From contig JAUVXD010000007.1 of the NCBI GenBank assembly GCA_030603805.1, forward strand, positions 1 to 64,000: DNA of 64,000 nucleotides, given 5' to 3'. A model generated the notes under the pieces. That model was not told the origin of the DNA, searched no databases, and saw nothing but the letters and a program-made list of their open reading frames with translations. Shown here piece after piece: positions 1 through 8,970 of this stretch (positions are counted from its first letter, which is position 1; the number at the start of each line of letters is the position of its first letter). Made by a program: the position numbers and the translations under genes. Source of the DNA: Acholeplasmataceae bacterium. Its GTDB lineage: Bacteria; Bacillota_I; Bacilli_A; Acholeplasmatales; Acholeplasmataceae.

Positions 1-84
1 CAAGAGACAAAAGATCTTGATACTTATATTTTATCAATATAGGGTCCATGAGTATATTATAAAGAAGAGTAAGAAAAAAGAAAA

Positions 85-130
85 GGCGATTTAATCGCCC
101 CGAGTGAATTTATTCACTTTTGTTCTTGAT
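85..130 (+). terminator. Tandem hairpins, probable terminator of an upstream gene
   Basis: Two adjacent inverted repeats lie here: GGCGAT/ATCGCC (85-99, 3-nt loop) and AGTGAAT/ATTCACT (103-118, 2-nt loop). The second is followed by a T-rich stretch. They probably end a transcript whose gene lies left of the window. The rest of 1-226 shows no gene that I can support. Confidence 0.55.
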
Positions 131-226
131 TTTATATGAATCAAATGAATTTTTCATTAATTTTGAACTTCAAATCATCAAGTCATAAAAAAGTGTGCTA
201 ATATCTTTATGAAAGGGTGTGCAAAG

Positions 227-1486
227 ATGTTTAAACTCAAAGGTTTTTCTACAAAAGAAAGAAGTTGGATTTTATATGATATTGCCAATTCTGCATACAT
301 TTTAACGATTGTCACTGTCCTATTTCCAATCTATTATCAAAGCATTGCATCGCATATTCCAAACCGTACTCAAATATTTGCTTTTGTTACAGCAGGGATA
401 GCATTAACAGATGCCCTCTTATCACCAATCATTGGTGCACTATCCAATTATCGGGGTAATAAGAAGAAGTTTTTCTTGATTTTCTTAATCTTAGGTCTTT
501 TAGGTGGATTTGCCTTAATCATTCCAGGTCTACAACTTGTTGCATTGATGATTGCATTTGTCATCTCATCCATCGGCTATAATGTCTCAATAGTTTTATA
601 TGATGCCTTCTTAATGGATGTCACAGACGAATCTAGAATGGATGAGGTAAGTTCTGCAGGTTATGCATGGGGCTATATTGGATCAATGATTCCTTTTGCG
701 ATCGCGATTATTCCTTATGCACTGGTAACACTTGGGTTTTTATCTAGCCAATATGAAACGATGACGGTATCATTTGCGTTTATTGTTGCACTTGTTTGGT
801 GGCTCATCTTCTCAATTCCAATGATTAAAGATGTTAAACAAGTTTATAACGTACCTGATGAAGCAAAACCAGTGAGAGAAGCATTTAGAAGTCTATATCG
901 TACATTTAAAGAAATTCGTGCTTACCGTTTTATCTTTATTTTCATGTTAGCTTATTTGTTCTATATTGATGTGGTCAACACAGTCATTAGACTTGCAACT
1001 ACGATTGGTACAGATTTAGGTGTTGGGGTTACTGTTTTATTAGGGGTTGTTGTTTTAGTTCAGTTGATTGCCTTCCCCTGTGCCATTATTTATGGAAAGA
1101 TGGCTAAAAAATTTGGTGGAAAGACTATGATTTATTATGGTATTGGTGTCTACGTACTGACCATTTTAATCACATCTCTCATTAATGAAAATACTGTATG
1201 GCTGATGTGGATTGTTGGGATTTTAGTGGGATCTGCTCAAGGGGGTATCCAATCGATATCAAGAAGCTATTTTGCTAAAATGCTTCCGATGGAAAAAGCA
1301 AATGAATTCTTCGGATTCTTTTCTGTATTTGGAAAATTTTCTGGTATACTTTCACCATTCTTACTTGCGGTTGTAATTGGCGCATGGGGCACCAATAATG
1401 CCGTTTTGATTCTACTCGTACCGCTAGTGATCGCAAGCCTCTTACTGCTATTTGTTAAAACTCAAAAAGCACCTTACGTTGGTTAA
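227..1486 (+). CDS. MFS transporter, UMF1/Atg22-like family
   Basis: A multi-pass membrane protein of about 419 residues with roughly 12 hydrophobic segments. The N-terminal motif ERSWILYDIANSAY is the hallmark of the UMF1 (unknown major facilitator 1, Atg22-like) branch of the major facilitator superfamily. The substrate cannot be read from sequence; some relatives are annotated as amino-acid or vacuolar effluxers. An earlier in-frame ATG exists at 209, but GAAAGGG at 211-217 lies 9 nt before the ATG at 227, so 227 is the better start. The gene stands alone and ends in a bidirectional terminator shared with the convergent gene that follows. Confidence 0.85.
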   Translation: MFKLKGFSTKERSWILYDIANSAYILTIVTVLFPIYYQSIASHIPNRTQIFAFVTAGIALTDALLSPIIGALSNYRGNKKKFFLIFLILGLLGGFALIIPGLQLVALMIAFVISSIGYNVSIVLYDAFLMDVTDESRMDEVSSAGYAWGYIGSMIPFAIAIIPYALVTLGFLSSQYETMTVSFAFIVALVWWLIFSIPMIKDVKQVYNVPDEAKPVREAFRSLYRTFKEIRAYRFIFIFMLAYLFYIDVVNTVIRLATTIGTDLGVGVTVLLGVVVLVQLIAFPCAIIYGKMAKKFGGKTMIYYGIGVYVLTILITSLINENTVWLMWIVGILVGSAQGGIQSISRSYFAKMLPMEKANEFFGFFSVFGKFSGILSPFLLAVVIGAWGTNNAVLILLVPLVIASLLLLFVKTQKAPYVG

Positions 1487-1488
1487 TT

Positions 1489-1530
1489 AAAAATAGCTTT
1501 TCCAGAATGCTTGGAGAAGCTATTTTTTTC
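1489..1530. terminator. Bidirectional terminator
   Basis: AAAAATAGCTT...TTCC pairs with GGAG..AAGCTATTTTT around a short loop, with a T-run on the plus strand and an A-run on the other side. It serves the converging genes at 227-1486 and 1520-2476, overlapping the 3' end of the latter. Confidence 0.75.
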
Positions 1531-2476
1531 TTTTAAAAAGATTAAAATGTTTCATTTTTTGGTTCAGTGAAACGGAAATTCCAGTATTGAATGACAGATT
1601 ACCAAAAAGCTTTTCTAAATCAATAGAACTTTCATTGTTGAGATAATTATTTGTTTCTTTAACAAAGATGAGCGCTCGATGATAGGCACGCACATAAAGT
1701 TCTAAGACACTCAGATTAAAGGCTTCATTGGTAATGGGGTGATACCAGGTTGTTTGATTTAAGTTTAAGTAATCAAATTGATTATCATAATTATAGTAAG
1801 ATAAGTCTTTGAGATCAATGATTTCATCTTTATTGAATATATCGACAATCGATAAAATAAACTTCTTTAATCCTCTAGGGTCTTCCACATAAGATTTACA
1901 GATTTTTCTCATGCGTTGATATCCTTTTTGATAAAGATTTCCGCCATCCTTAATACTGTAAACTTTTAGTGTGATATGGTCCATAAGATCTAAAACCTGA
2001 GGAGATGTTTGAAAATCATGAAAGACAATATCACAAACAGGAAATTGATTGGCATAAGTCTTATGAATAAAATAGATGAAATGAATATCAACTCTGCGTT
2101 CAAATTTCATATGAAGTCCGCGGTGGATCTTGGTTGAAGGGTCACCTTTTTTATAGTTACCTGCGTGATGATAGATATAAGGGTGTATGGTGGTATCTAG
2201 AGCATAATGAGTTAAAAAACCAACAAAAAAAGAATGAAGTTCCAAACTATAGTTTGCTTTAACATAATCAAGCATCGAAATCAGCATCTCATTAATCTTT
2301 TCCTCATGCATGAGATCAGCAAGTTTTTTTGATCTTAATTTATCGATGCCAAAGACATTGAAGTAAAAAGGATCGGGACCTTGAGCACCCATCTTGACGT
2401 AATCAGGTATTAAATATGTTTTTGATTGTTTAAGTATGTCATCTGCAAGCACATCGTGCATATAAAAATCCGCCAT
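1520..2476 (-). CDS. Zinc-dependent phospholipase C-like protein
   Basis: A 318-residue protein of the zinc-dependent phospholipase C-like family (PF00882 type). Visible family features are an N-terminal MHDVLADDIL helix, the stretch GAQGPDPFYF (residues about 31-40) and a histidine-rich metal site HSFFVGFLTHYALDTTIHPY (about 81-100). There is no signal peptide, so unlike secreted clostridial toxins it is predicted to be cytoplasmic. Many such proteins in Firmicutes are uncharacterised, and phospholipase activity is only inferred from the fold. A GAAGGAGGG ribosome site precedes the ATG, and a perfect palindrome lies just upstream of it. Confidence 0.75.
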   Translation of the reverse strand: MADFYMHDVLADDILKQSKTYLIPDYVKMGAQGPDPFYFNVFGIDKLRSKKLADLMHEEKINEMLISMLDYVKANYSLELHSFFVGFLTHYALDTTIHPYIYHHAGNYKKGDPSTKIHRGLHMKFERRVDIHFIYFIHKTYANQFPVCDIVFHDFQTSPQVLDLMDHITLKVYSIKDGGNLYQKGYQRMRKICKSYVEDPRGLKKFILSIVDIFNKDEIIDLKDLSYYNYDNQFDYLNLNQTTWYHPITNEAFNLSVLELYVRAYHRALIFVKETNNYLNNESSIDLEKLFGNLSFNTGISVSLNQKMKHFNLFKRKK

Positions 2477-2494
2477 GATATCCCTCCTTCAAAT

Positions 2495-2525
2495 CTATCT
2501 TATAAGATAGTTTTAAAATTGACAA
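2495..2525 (-). promoter_or_regulatory. Promoter with palindromic operator candidate
   Basis: Reading the minus strand, TTGTCA (2525-2520), a 17-nt spacer and TAAGAT (2502-2497) form a promoter-like pair. The perfect 16-bp palindrome CTATCTTATAAGATAG (2495-2510) covers the -10 box, a typical place for a repressor site. The regulator is unknown. Confidence 0.45.
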
Positions 2526-2580
2526 CGAAGAGGCATTGATCATGAAGCGGATTTTAAGATTGTGTTAAAAATGTGAGAAT

Positions 2581-3489
2581 CTAGAATTTATAAGTGCCTT
2601 TGCCATCCCATATGCCCCAATAAGCACCATACTCGCCTTCTTCATCAATCTTCCATGTTTCATCAAAAGATGAGAAGTAGAAAACCTTGATACCTTGTTG
2701 ATTGGCCCAGTGATAGGTTTCAGTAAAATATCTAGCAGCGTTTTCAAATGAGGGTTGTGCCTCACCATAAGATTCACCTTTAGTGGGCCATCCTGTTTCA
2801 CTAATGATGACTTCTTTGGTTGAAGACACCTTTTTAACAAACGCCACCATTTCTTTCATATAACTGATGGCATATGAAATGTTACAATGTTCCCAAAATG
2901 GATAACAGTTGGCTAAAATGACATCTGAAACTTCAACAAGTTCAGGTTCATTAACAAAGGTATAATAGGCATCAACATATCCAACAGGGACATGAGGAAC
3001 TGCTTCTTTAAAACGTTTGATATAACTAATTAAAAGTTCTGTTGGAATATCTTCTCTTAAGACAACCTCATTACCGATTGCAACGATATCTGCATGACCT
3101 TCTTTAGCTATTCGAATGACATTATCCAGTTCAGCTTCATTCATCTCTAAGTCATCACCAATCCATGCACCTACCAGTGTTTTTAGTCCATGTTTTTTTG
3201 CAATTGGCGCAATCGCTTCATTGCCTAAGGTGCAAGAAAATGTACGAATCCAGTGAACATAAGGTTTTATGACTGCAAGTCTTTCCTCAATTTGTTCTGG
3301 TGTAATCCATGAGAAAAGGGCAGGATTTTGATTTTCAGTGTAAGGGCTAAAACTAATGCCATGAATTTTTTGGTTGAGTAAATCTTTCATTTTGATTTTT
3401 AAATCATCAAGTGTTGTTGTTTTTAGATTAAGTTTTTGAAGTTTTTCTCGATCAGCCATTAAATACTTTGTTTTGGTTTGACTAGACAT
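2581..3489 (-). CDS. Glycoside hydrolase family 17-like beta-1,3-glucanase
   Basis: A 302-residue TIM-barrel hydrolase resembling GH17 exo/endo-beta-1,3-glucanases. The family acid/base is visible as IGNEVVLRED (E141) and the nucleophile as ISETGWP (E231). No signal peptide or membrane segment is present at the N-terminus (MSSQTKTKYLMADREK), so it would act in the cytoplasm on imported beta-1,3-oligosaccharides, or on an unknown glycolipid. A GGGGATACTTTT-type ribosome site precedes the ATG at 3489. A second beta-glucanase (GH16 lipoprotein, 19374-20525) lies elsewhere in the window. Family assignment is good; true substrate is inferred. Confidence 0.8.
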   Translation of the reverse strand: MSSQTKTKYLMADREKLQKLNLKTTTLDDLKIKMKDLLNQKIHGISFSPYTENQNPALFSWITPEQIEERLAVIKPYVHWIRTFSCTLGNEAIAPIAKKHGLKTLVGAWIGDDLEMNEAELDNVIRIAKEGHADIVAIGNEVVLREDIPTELLISYIKRFKEAVPHVPVGYVDAYYTFVNEPELVEVSDVILANCYPFWEHCNISYAISYMKEMVAFVKKVSSTKEVIISETGWPTKGESYGEAQPSFENAARYFTETYHWANQQGIKVFYFSSFDETWKIDEEGEYGAYWGIWDGKGTYKF

Positions 3490-3654
3490 AAAAGTATCCC
3501 CTTTTTTAGTTGCCTTTTATGTTTATTATATCACTCGTCTGTCTAATATCTTAGGTGAATGTGCTTATTTTAAATATGATAAAATGCAAATGATTTGGTC
3601 ATTAAGTAATTAATCATTAAAATAGAAAGCAAATGAAAATAAAAGGAGTTATTT

Positions 3655-4158
3655 ATGCTACGAAAGTTCTTAATCATAATAAGTTTATTTGTATCAAGTT
3701 TTGTGCTTGTTGCCTGTGATGAAAATGGTGAACTGGATGAAAATTTTGATCCAACACCTTATTTAGGAGAAGCATTCCAAAAAGTAGCAAATCATGAGGG
3801 TGTTATGATTTCTCCACAATCTGCTAAATGGATTTATGCAGATGATGATGCTTCAAATTTAAGCATTCTCTATCTTTTCACAGCATTTGGTCGAAGTGGT
3901 AGTGAAGGAACATTTTACGCCATGGTTACGATTTACGTTAATAAAGATACAGAATCTTTAGAAGCTGCATTTATTGACCGTATTTATTATGATGAACTTG
4001 GTGCATCAAAGAGTAGTGCACAAGGCTATCAAGAGTTATATGTAAACATGCTTGCACAGGTGAAAGCCATTGAAGACAGATTGGTTGAAGAAGGTGTATT
4101 CACCTCTGATGTGATCCTATCTGCGATGCAATTTGTAACAGCACCCTCTGCTTCATAA
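3655..4158 (+). CDS. Lipoprotein of unknown function
   Basis: A 167-residue protein with a type II signal peptide: MLRK, a hydrophobic stretch and the lipobox LVAC with Cys21 as the lipidation site. The mature part is acidic, with no motif I recognise. A strong AAAGGAG lies before the ATG. It is a single gene closed by a bidirectional terminator shared with the flavoprotein operon coming from the other side. Confidence 0.7.
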   Translation: MLRKFLIIISLFVSSFVLVACDENGELDENFDPTPYLGEAFQKVANHEGVMISPQSAKWIYADDDASNLSILYLFTAFGRSGSEGTFYAMVTIYVNKDTESLEAAFIDRIYYDELGASKSSAQGYQELYVNMLAQVKAIEDRLVEEGVFTSDVILSAMQFVTAPSAS

Positions 4159-4180
4159 CTAAATATTAAGTAATATAAGA

Positions 4181-4209
4181 AAAAAATGACCGAAACTTGG
4201 TCATTTTTT
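4181..4209. terminator. Bidirectional terminator
   Basis: AAAAAATGACC (4181-4191) pairs with GGTCATTTTTT (4199-4209) across a 7-nt loop. It ends the lipoprotein gene on the plus strand and the flavoprotein operon on the minus strand, and contains the stop codon of the latter. Confidence 0.8.
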
Positions 4210-5793
4210 GGTTTTCTTCAGGAGTTTATGAATTTTATTAGCTGCAATCTTCGCAGTCACAATCGATGTTGGAAAACCAGAAGGTGAGAAGGACCATTGA
4301 GAAGATTGGAAAACATCTGGAAAGGGCGTGTTAATTGAGTTTGCAATTTTAAAGAGTTTATGCTCAACTGGAATATCACCTTTAAATGACCAACCCGTAA
4401 TGGCACCACCGGTATTATTTAATCTAGATTCAATCGTGAGTGGGGTTGCTTCAAAATAAGCAATGACATTGTCTTTCCAACCAGGAAGAAGTGTAGATTC
4501 TAAAACTTCGATAATTTTCGAGGACAAATGCTTCTTTAAAAGATCATAATAGCCATTTTTTTGAATCCACTTAGATAGTTCATAACTAAAAAGTGTACTG
4601 ATAATAACAGAAGATTTGCCTTTAGGAGCAAGTGTTGCATCACGAACCACAGGGACAGAAATCTCATAAGTGGTTAACTGAGCAAAATCAGAAAGCCACT
4701 CCAGTAAAGCTTCTTTTTGTTCTTCAGATTTTAGTCCATCTAAATAAGGGATTAAAGCTTCATCAGTCATTTTTAGTTTAGATAAGCCCTCTCTTGTAGG
4801 CATATAAAAGAGATGACCTGAAAATTTTTCTTTAAAATAGGATGCAGGTAAATCCACAGTGATATACATTTGGTAAAGAGAATCATTACCTTTAGCTTGT
4901 TCTAACTTTTTCTTAGTTTCAATATAATTGATCTCTGTATTTTTGATACTGCGATACATCGCATTTAAATCACCACACCACAAGAGTGCATCATAAGGAA
5001 AAGCTTTTTCTTTATGGTAACAAATCTTTTGATTGATGTCGATTTGATCAACTTCTGATTCTGTATGAATGATACCACCTTTGGATAAGATAAAATCTCT
5101 CATAGCATCGACAATCGCACGAGTACCACCAACAGGATAGTAGTAATCACTATGCATCTTTAAGTAACTTAATGCAAAAAATGCAGGTGTATCGGTGAAA
5201 AAGTGCTGTGCAATCGCATCAATTAAATGTTCATTTTTTGTATATTTCAGTAAATAGGTTCGAATCGGCGTCTTTAACTTTTCGATTTTTCCAATCGTAA
5301 AGGTATATTTAAACATCCAAGGAACAATCACTTTCATTAAATATTTAGCATCTTCTTTGGGATCTAAGAAAAGTGGATTATCAATATCATATAAAACTTC
5401 CATATATTTTGAAATTTTCTTGATATCTTTAAAAATATGTTCAATAGATTCTTTTTCATCTGGATAAGATGCTGATAATAGATCCTTATAAGTTTGATAG
5501 TTTTCTTTAGGATTAATCGAAATAATGTCTTTGCCAATCCCCATATCAACCACATTTGGTATAAAATCAACTTTGATACCGAGTTGTCTAAGCATTGGAA
5601 AAAGCGTGCCTGAATTTTCGACACCACGAATGCCGTGATCAAAAGTAAAACCATCACGCTTAAATGAACCAATCAAACCACCAAGGTCATCTGATTTTTC
5701 AAGTAAGGTGACTTTGTGTCCTTCTTGACTTAAATAGGCTGCAGCGGTTAAACCTGAAATACCGGCACCTACAATAACAATTTGTTTTTCCAT
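4201..5793 (-). CDS. Phytoene-desaturase-like FAD-dependent oxidoreductase (copy 2)
   Basis: A 530-residue flavoprotein with an N-terminal dinucleotide-binding fold (VIVGAGISGLTAAAYL, residues 6-21, then an acidic LLEK end of strand 2) and the C-terminal FAD segment SSQWSFSPSGFPTSIVTAK. This is the CrtI/CrtN/CrtISO carotenoid desaturase-isomerase family. It is last in a four-gene minus-strand unit, 9 nt after a full-length paralogue. No phytoene or squalene synthase gene is nearby, so a carotenoid substrate is not proven; other polyene or fatty-acyl chains are possible. Both copies keep the nucleotide-binding motif, so neither looks degenerate. Confidence 0.75.
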   Translation of the reverse strand: MEKQIVIVGAGISGLTAAAYLSQEGHKVTLLEKSDDLGGLIGSFKRDGFTFDHGIRGVENSGTLFPMLRQLGIKVDFIPNVVDMGIGKDIISINPKENYQTYKDLLSASYPDEKESIEHIFKDIKKISKYMEVLYDIDNPLFLDPKEDAKYLMKVIVPWMFKYTFTIGKIEKLKTPIRTYLLKYTKNEHLIDAIAQHFFTDTPAFFALSYLKMHSDYYYPVGGTRAIVDAMRDFILSKGGIIHTESEVDQIDINQKICYHKEKAFPYDALLWCGDLNAMYRSIKNTEINYIETKKKLEQAKGNDSLYQMYITVDLPASYFKEKFSGHLFYMPTREGLSKLKMTDEALIPYLDGLKSEEQKEALLEWLSDFAQLTTYEISVPVVRDATLAPKGKSSVIISTLFSYELSKWIQKNGYYDLLKKHLSSKIIEVLESTLLPGWKDNVIAYFEATPLTIESRLNNTGGAITGWSFKGDIPVEHKLFKIANSINTPFPDVFQSSQWSFSPSGFPTSIVTAKIAANKIHKLLKKTKK

Positions 5794-5802
5794 GAATAAC
5801 TC

Positions 5803-7413
5803 CTAAACGTGATGAGTCGATTGATTTTTTTTAAGATGTTTCTTTATGCTATCAGCAGCAAGCTTACCTGTAATTATTGATATAGGAACTCCAGCAGGAC
5901 TAAAGGTCCATTGACCAGCTTGATAAATATCAGGAAGTCCTGTTTGAATTGACTTTGTGATGTTTGACATCTTATGAACTGCAGGCATGACTTTGTTGGT
6001 ATAAGACCATCCAAAGATGGCGCCATCTGTGGTACCAACGCGCTTATTAAAGGTGAGTGGTGTTGAAGAGAACGTTTCAATCACATAATCCTTAAGATTA
6101 GGATAAATGCTATCAGATAATATGTCAACAAAATAGGACTCAATAAATGTTTTAAATGCTTTATAATATCCTTTTTGATCAATATAAGATATGGTTTCAT
6201 AATCAAGGAGTATGGAGATGATGAGTGCGGTTTTTCCAATAGGTGCGAGTGATTCATCTCTTAATACTGGAATCGATATTTCATAGGTATTGAGATCTAA
6301 AAACTGCTTCAAACTTGGGAGTAAAGATGCCATCGTTGGTGCTTTAGGTAGACTCAAATGATTGAGTCCTTCACCTTTTGGTGTATAGAAGAAGTGTTCA
6401 CTAGATTTTTCTTTAAAATAGCTTGGACTTAGATTAACAAGTGCATAGACAGATAAGACAGATTCAGCTCCTGTTTTATTTTTTAACAGTTCCATTCGTC
6501 GATTAATCTTGTTTTTGAGTTTGAAAGCTTTAATTTGATTTATGTTAATGGCTTGATAAAAGCGATTCATATCTGCTGCCCAAATAAGTTTATGATATGC
6601 ATATTGATTTCCTTGATGATCGGTTACCGTTTTGGTTTCCAAATCAAGTGATACAATCTTTGTATTTGGTTGTAATATGCCCCCATGTTCTTTGATGTAA
6701 TTTTCCAAGGCTAAAGGTAGTTTTCCAGTGCCACCTCTAGGATAATGGTAATCAAAATAAATACTAAAATATCCTAATGCGAAAAATGCAGGTGTGTCTT
6801 TAAAGAAATGCTGTGCAATCATATCAATTAAAGCTTGATTCTTTGTATATTTTTTTAAGTATTTTTCAACAGGAACATTCAGTTGATCGATTTTTGTCAG
6901 TGTCGGTAAAAACTTAAATAACCAGGGTATGAGTGTTTTTGTAACATAGCCAGGATTTTTTTTGAAATCAACAATCATTGGATTATCAATGCCATATAAA
7001 ATATCCATGTATTTGAGGATTTGTTGAATGCGCTTAAATATTTTTAAAATGTCTTTTTCATCGTTTGGAAATAGGGAGATTAAAAGTTTTTGATAATCCT
7101 CTAAGTTTGACTGATCAGAAAGTGGAATGACTTGATCTTTAATGCCTAAAGTCACATGGCTTCGTATCAAGTCTATATTTAGTCCTAGATCACGAATCAG
7201 TGGTTTAACAACACCAGAAGATTCGATTGACCTTATGCCACCATCTAAATGAAATCCTTTATAATCGAAGGAATTCACTAAACCACCAAAAATATCCTGT
7301 TGTTCAAACAGGATGGTTTGATAACCATATTGAGATAAGTAAGCCGAAGCCGTTAGTCCAGAAATGCCACCTCCGACAATGATGACATCATAAGACCTTA
7401 AAGGTTCATTCAT
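5803..7413 (-). CDS. Phytoene-desaturase-like FAD-dependent oxidoreductase (copy 1)
   Basis: A 536-residue paralogue of the next gene, with VIIVGGGISGLTASAYL near the N-terminus (residues about 10-26) and the C-terminal AGQWTFSPAGVPISIITGK FAD motif. The two proteins align along their whole length, including the shared TKNQALIDMIAQHFFKDTPAFFALGY-type central region, and so arose by tandem duplication. Its start overlaps the end of the upstream dehydrogenase gene by 8 nt, indicating translational coupling. Paired CrtI-like enzymes often divide successive desaturation or isomerisation steps. The substrate is inferred only. Confidence 0.75.
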   Translation of the reverse strand: MNEPLRSYDVIIVGGGISGLTASAYLSQYGYQTILFEQQDIFGGLVNSFDYKGFHLDGGIRSIESSGVVKPLIRDLGLNIDLIRSHVTLGIKDQVIPLSDQSNLEDYQKLLISLFPNDEKDILKIFKRIQQILKYMDILYGIDNPMIVDFKKNPGYVTKTLIPWLFKFLPTLTKIDQLNVPVEKYLKKYTKNQALIDMIAQHFFKDTPAFFALGYFSIYFDYHYPRGGTGKLPLALENYIKEHGGILQPNTKIVSLDLETKTVTDHQGNQYAYHKLIWAADMNRFYQAININQIKAFKLKNKINRRMELLKNKTGAESVLSVYALVNLSPSYFKEKSSEHFFYTPKGEGLNHLSLPKAPTMASLLPSLKQFLDLNTYEISIPVLRDESLAPIGKTALIISILLDYETISYIDQKGYYKAFKTFIESYFVDILSDSIYPNLKDYVIETFSSTPLTFNKRVGTTDGAIFGWSYTNKVMPAVHKMSNITKSIQTGLPDIYQAGQWTFSPAGVPISIITGKLAADSIKKHLKKNQSTHHV

Positions 7414-8326
7414 CCTTAAGACCTACCATCTCCATGCTTAAGGCATAGACCTTTTCTGCCATAACAGGATCTACTGCGTGCTTAGCAGGAAGTTCATCGA
7501 TGGTTAAATTGAAAAATTTACCAGAGACACCTTCAAGTTTTGGATCAGCAGCTAAATAATAGAGTGCTTTTCCAGAAATGATTGGATTTTTTAAAAAACG
7601 AGACGTCACGAGTTTAAAAAATAAGCGATATAAAAAACCGTTGTTACTGCCAATGGCGGTTTTGACTGCACCAGGATGACAAGCATTGATGGTCACATTG
7701 GATTCTTTAAGTTGTTTGCTCATCACTAAAACGGTTAAAAGTTGAGCAGTCTTTGATTGACCATAACCTTTAAGTCCTGTATAAATTCTTTTTTTGAAAT
7801 GAATATCTTTTAATTTAACACCACTAAAGCGATGTCCTTCAGAATTCACTTGGATAATTCTAGAAGGTTTAGAAGAAGCCTTTAATTTGGGTAAAAGTAG
7901 TTTAGTAAACAAAAAAGTACTTAAGTGATTCACTGTAAAACAAAGTTCATAACCATCTTCATTAAAGAGTTTCTTTGTAGAATGGATACCCACACTATTA
8001 ATTAAAACATCGATATCTTTGTCGTTAGAAATGATTTCATCTGCAGCTTTTCTTACATCTCCAAGACGACTAAAATCACCAACAACGATATCGACTTTTA
8101 CACCATAAGTCTCTTCTAAATTCTTTTGAATAGGAAGTGCTTTTTCTTTATTTCTGCAAACTAAAATAAGGTTCGATCCTGCTTGTGCTAAGACTTTTGC
8201 AGCAGATAATCCAACACCAGAAGTTGCACCAGTAATGATTGATAATTTGCCGGTCATAGAAACATCTGTCTCAGACTGTTTCGCACGACCATTTTTCATG
8301 AAAATCAGTTCATCAGGCCATTTCAT
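7406..8326 (-). CDS. Short-chain dehydrogenase/reductase
   Basis: A 306-residue NAD(P)-dependent SDR. The cofactor motif TGATSGVG follows a 24-residue leader, the NAG-equivalent loop reads INSVG, and the catalytic pair is YGQSK. The layout is closest to retinol-dehydrogenase or protochlorophyllide-reductase-like SDRs that act on lipophilic alcohols, ketones or double bonds. AAGGTGAA lies about 9 nt before the ATG. It sits between the NTF2-like gene (17 nt upstream) and two desaturase-like flavoproteins, which suggests action on the same lipophilic substrate. Confidence 0.85.
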   Translation of the reverse strand: MKWPDELIFMKNGRAKQSETDVSMTGKLSIITGATSGVGLSAAKVLAQAGSNLILVCRNKEKALPIQKNLEETYGVKVDIVVGDFSRLGDVRKAADEIISNDKDIDVLINSVGIHSTKKLFNEDGYELCFTVNHLSTFLFTKLLLPKLKASSKPSRIIQVNSEGHRFSGVKLKDIHFKKRIYTGLKGYGQSKTAQLLTVLVMSKQLKESNVTINACHPGAVKTAIGSNNGFLYRLFFKLVTSRFLKNPIISGKALYYLAADPKLEGVSGKFFNLTIDELPAKHAVDPVMAEKVYALSMEMVGLKDE

Positions 8327-8343
8327 ACGATTGATTCACCTTC

Positions 8344-8802
8344 TCATCCAAAAAATACGCGCATAAACCAGCGATAAAATCTTCGATAAATGGGGATCCC
8401 ATTATTGATATCTCCCCAAATGTCATAGTAGTCTCTTTGCTCAATGATTTGACCATTTTCATGAAGAGTCAAACGTGAACTACCATACATCGGTGTGCTT
8501 GGAAAAATACGAAACTTCATGGTCATGATCCATTCAAACATGATGATATTATTGTTTTTAGTCACATTGAGTATTTCCATATGAAGACTTCTGCAGCGCT
8601 TAGTCAAGCGTGCACACATCGCTTTAAAGGGAACAATCCCATTAATTTTTTGAATAGAATCATGAAACTTGATTTCATCATGATAATAAGGGAAGATGTG
8701 TGACCAATCAGGCTTACCTTCTTTATTATAGGTTTTTGACCATTCACTATAAATGGTATCAATATCTAAGGGTTTTAATGGACTTTCATGATCTTTTTGC
8801 AT
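8344..8802 (-). CDS. SnoaL/NTF2-like fold protein
   Basis: A 152-residue protein with the cone-shaped NTF2/SnoaL fold signature: WSHIFPYYHDEIKFHDSIQ, a central beta stretch and the C-terminal ENGQIIEQRDYYDIWGD pattern. Such proteins serve as small isomerases, cyclases or ligand pockets. An earlier in-frame ATG at 8826 exists, but AGAGGAG lies 8 nt before the ATG at 8802, which I prefer. It is the first gene of the unit with the SDR and the two desaturase-like flavoproteins. An NTF2-like, SDR and FAD-oxidoreductase grouping also appears in proteobacterial fatty-acid-modification clusters, but no cyclopropane synthase or DUF1365 gene is present here. Confidence 0.7.
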   Translation of the reverse strand: MQKDHESPLKPLDIDTIYSEWSKTYNKEGKPDWSHIFPYYHDEIKFHDSIQKINGIVPFKAMCARLTKRCRSLHMEILNVTKNNNIIMFEWIMTMKFRIFPSTPMYGSSRLTLHENGQIIEQRDYYDIWGDINNGIPIYRRFYRWFMRVFFG

Positions 8803-8970
8803 GTTTATATCTCCTCTAATCAACACTATAAGATTAATCTTATTATAGCATGCATTATGAATAAAAAATCATATCACGCTATCCACAGATAAAGTACTAC
8901 CATAAAGCATTTGTCATGTATAATTAAATTAAAGAAGAATTGATGGATTCTTAAGAAAGTTGTGATATTT

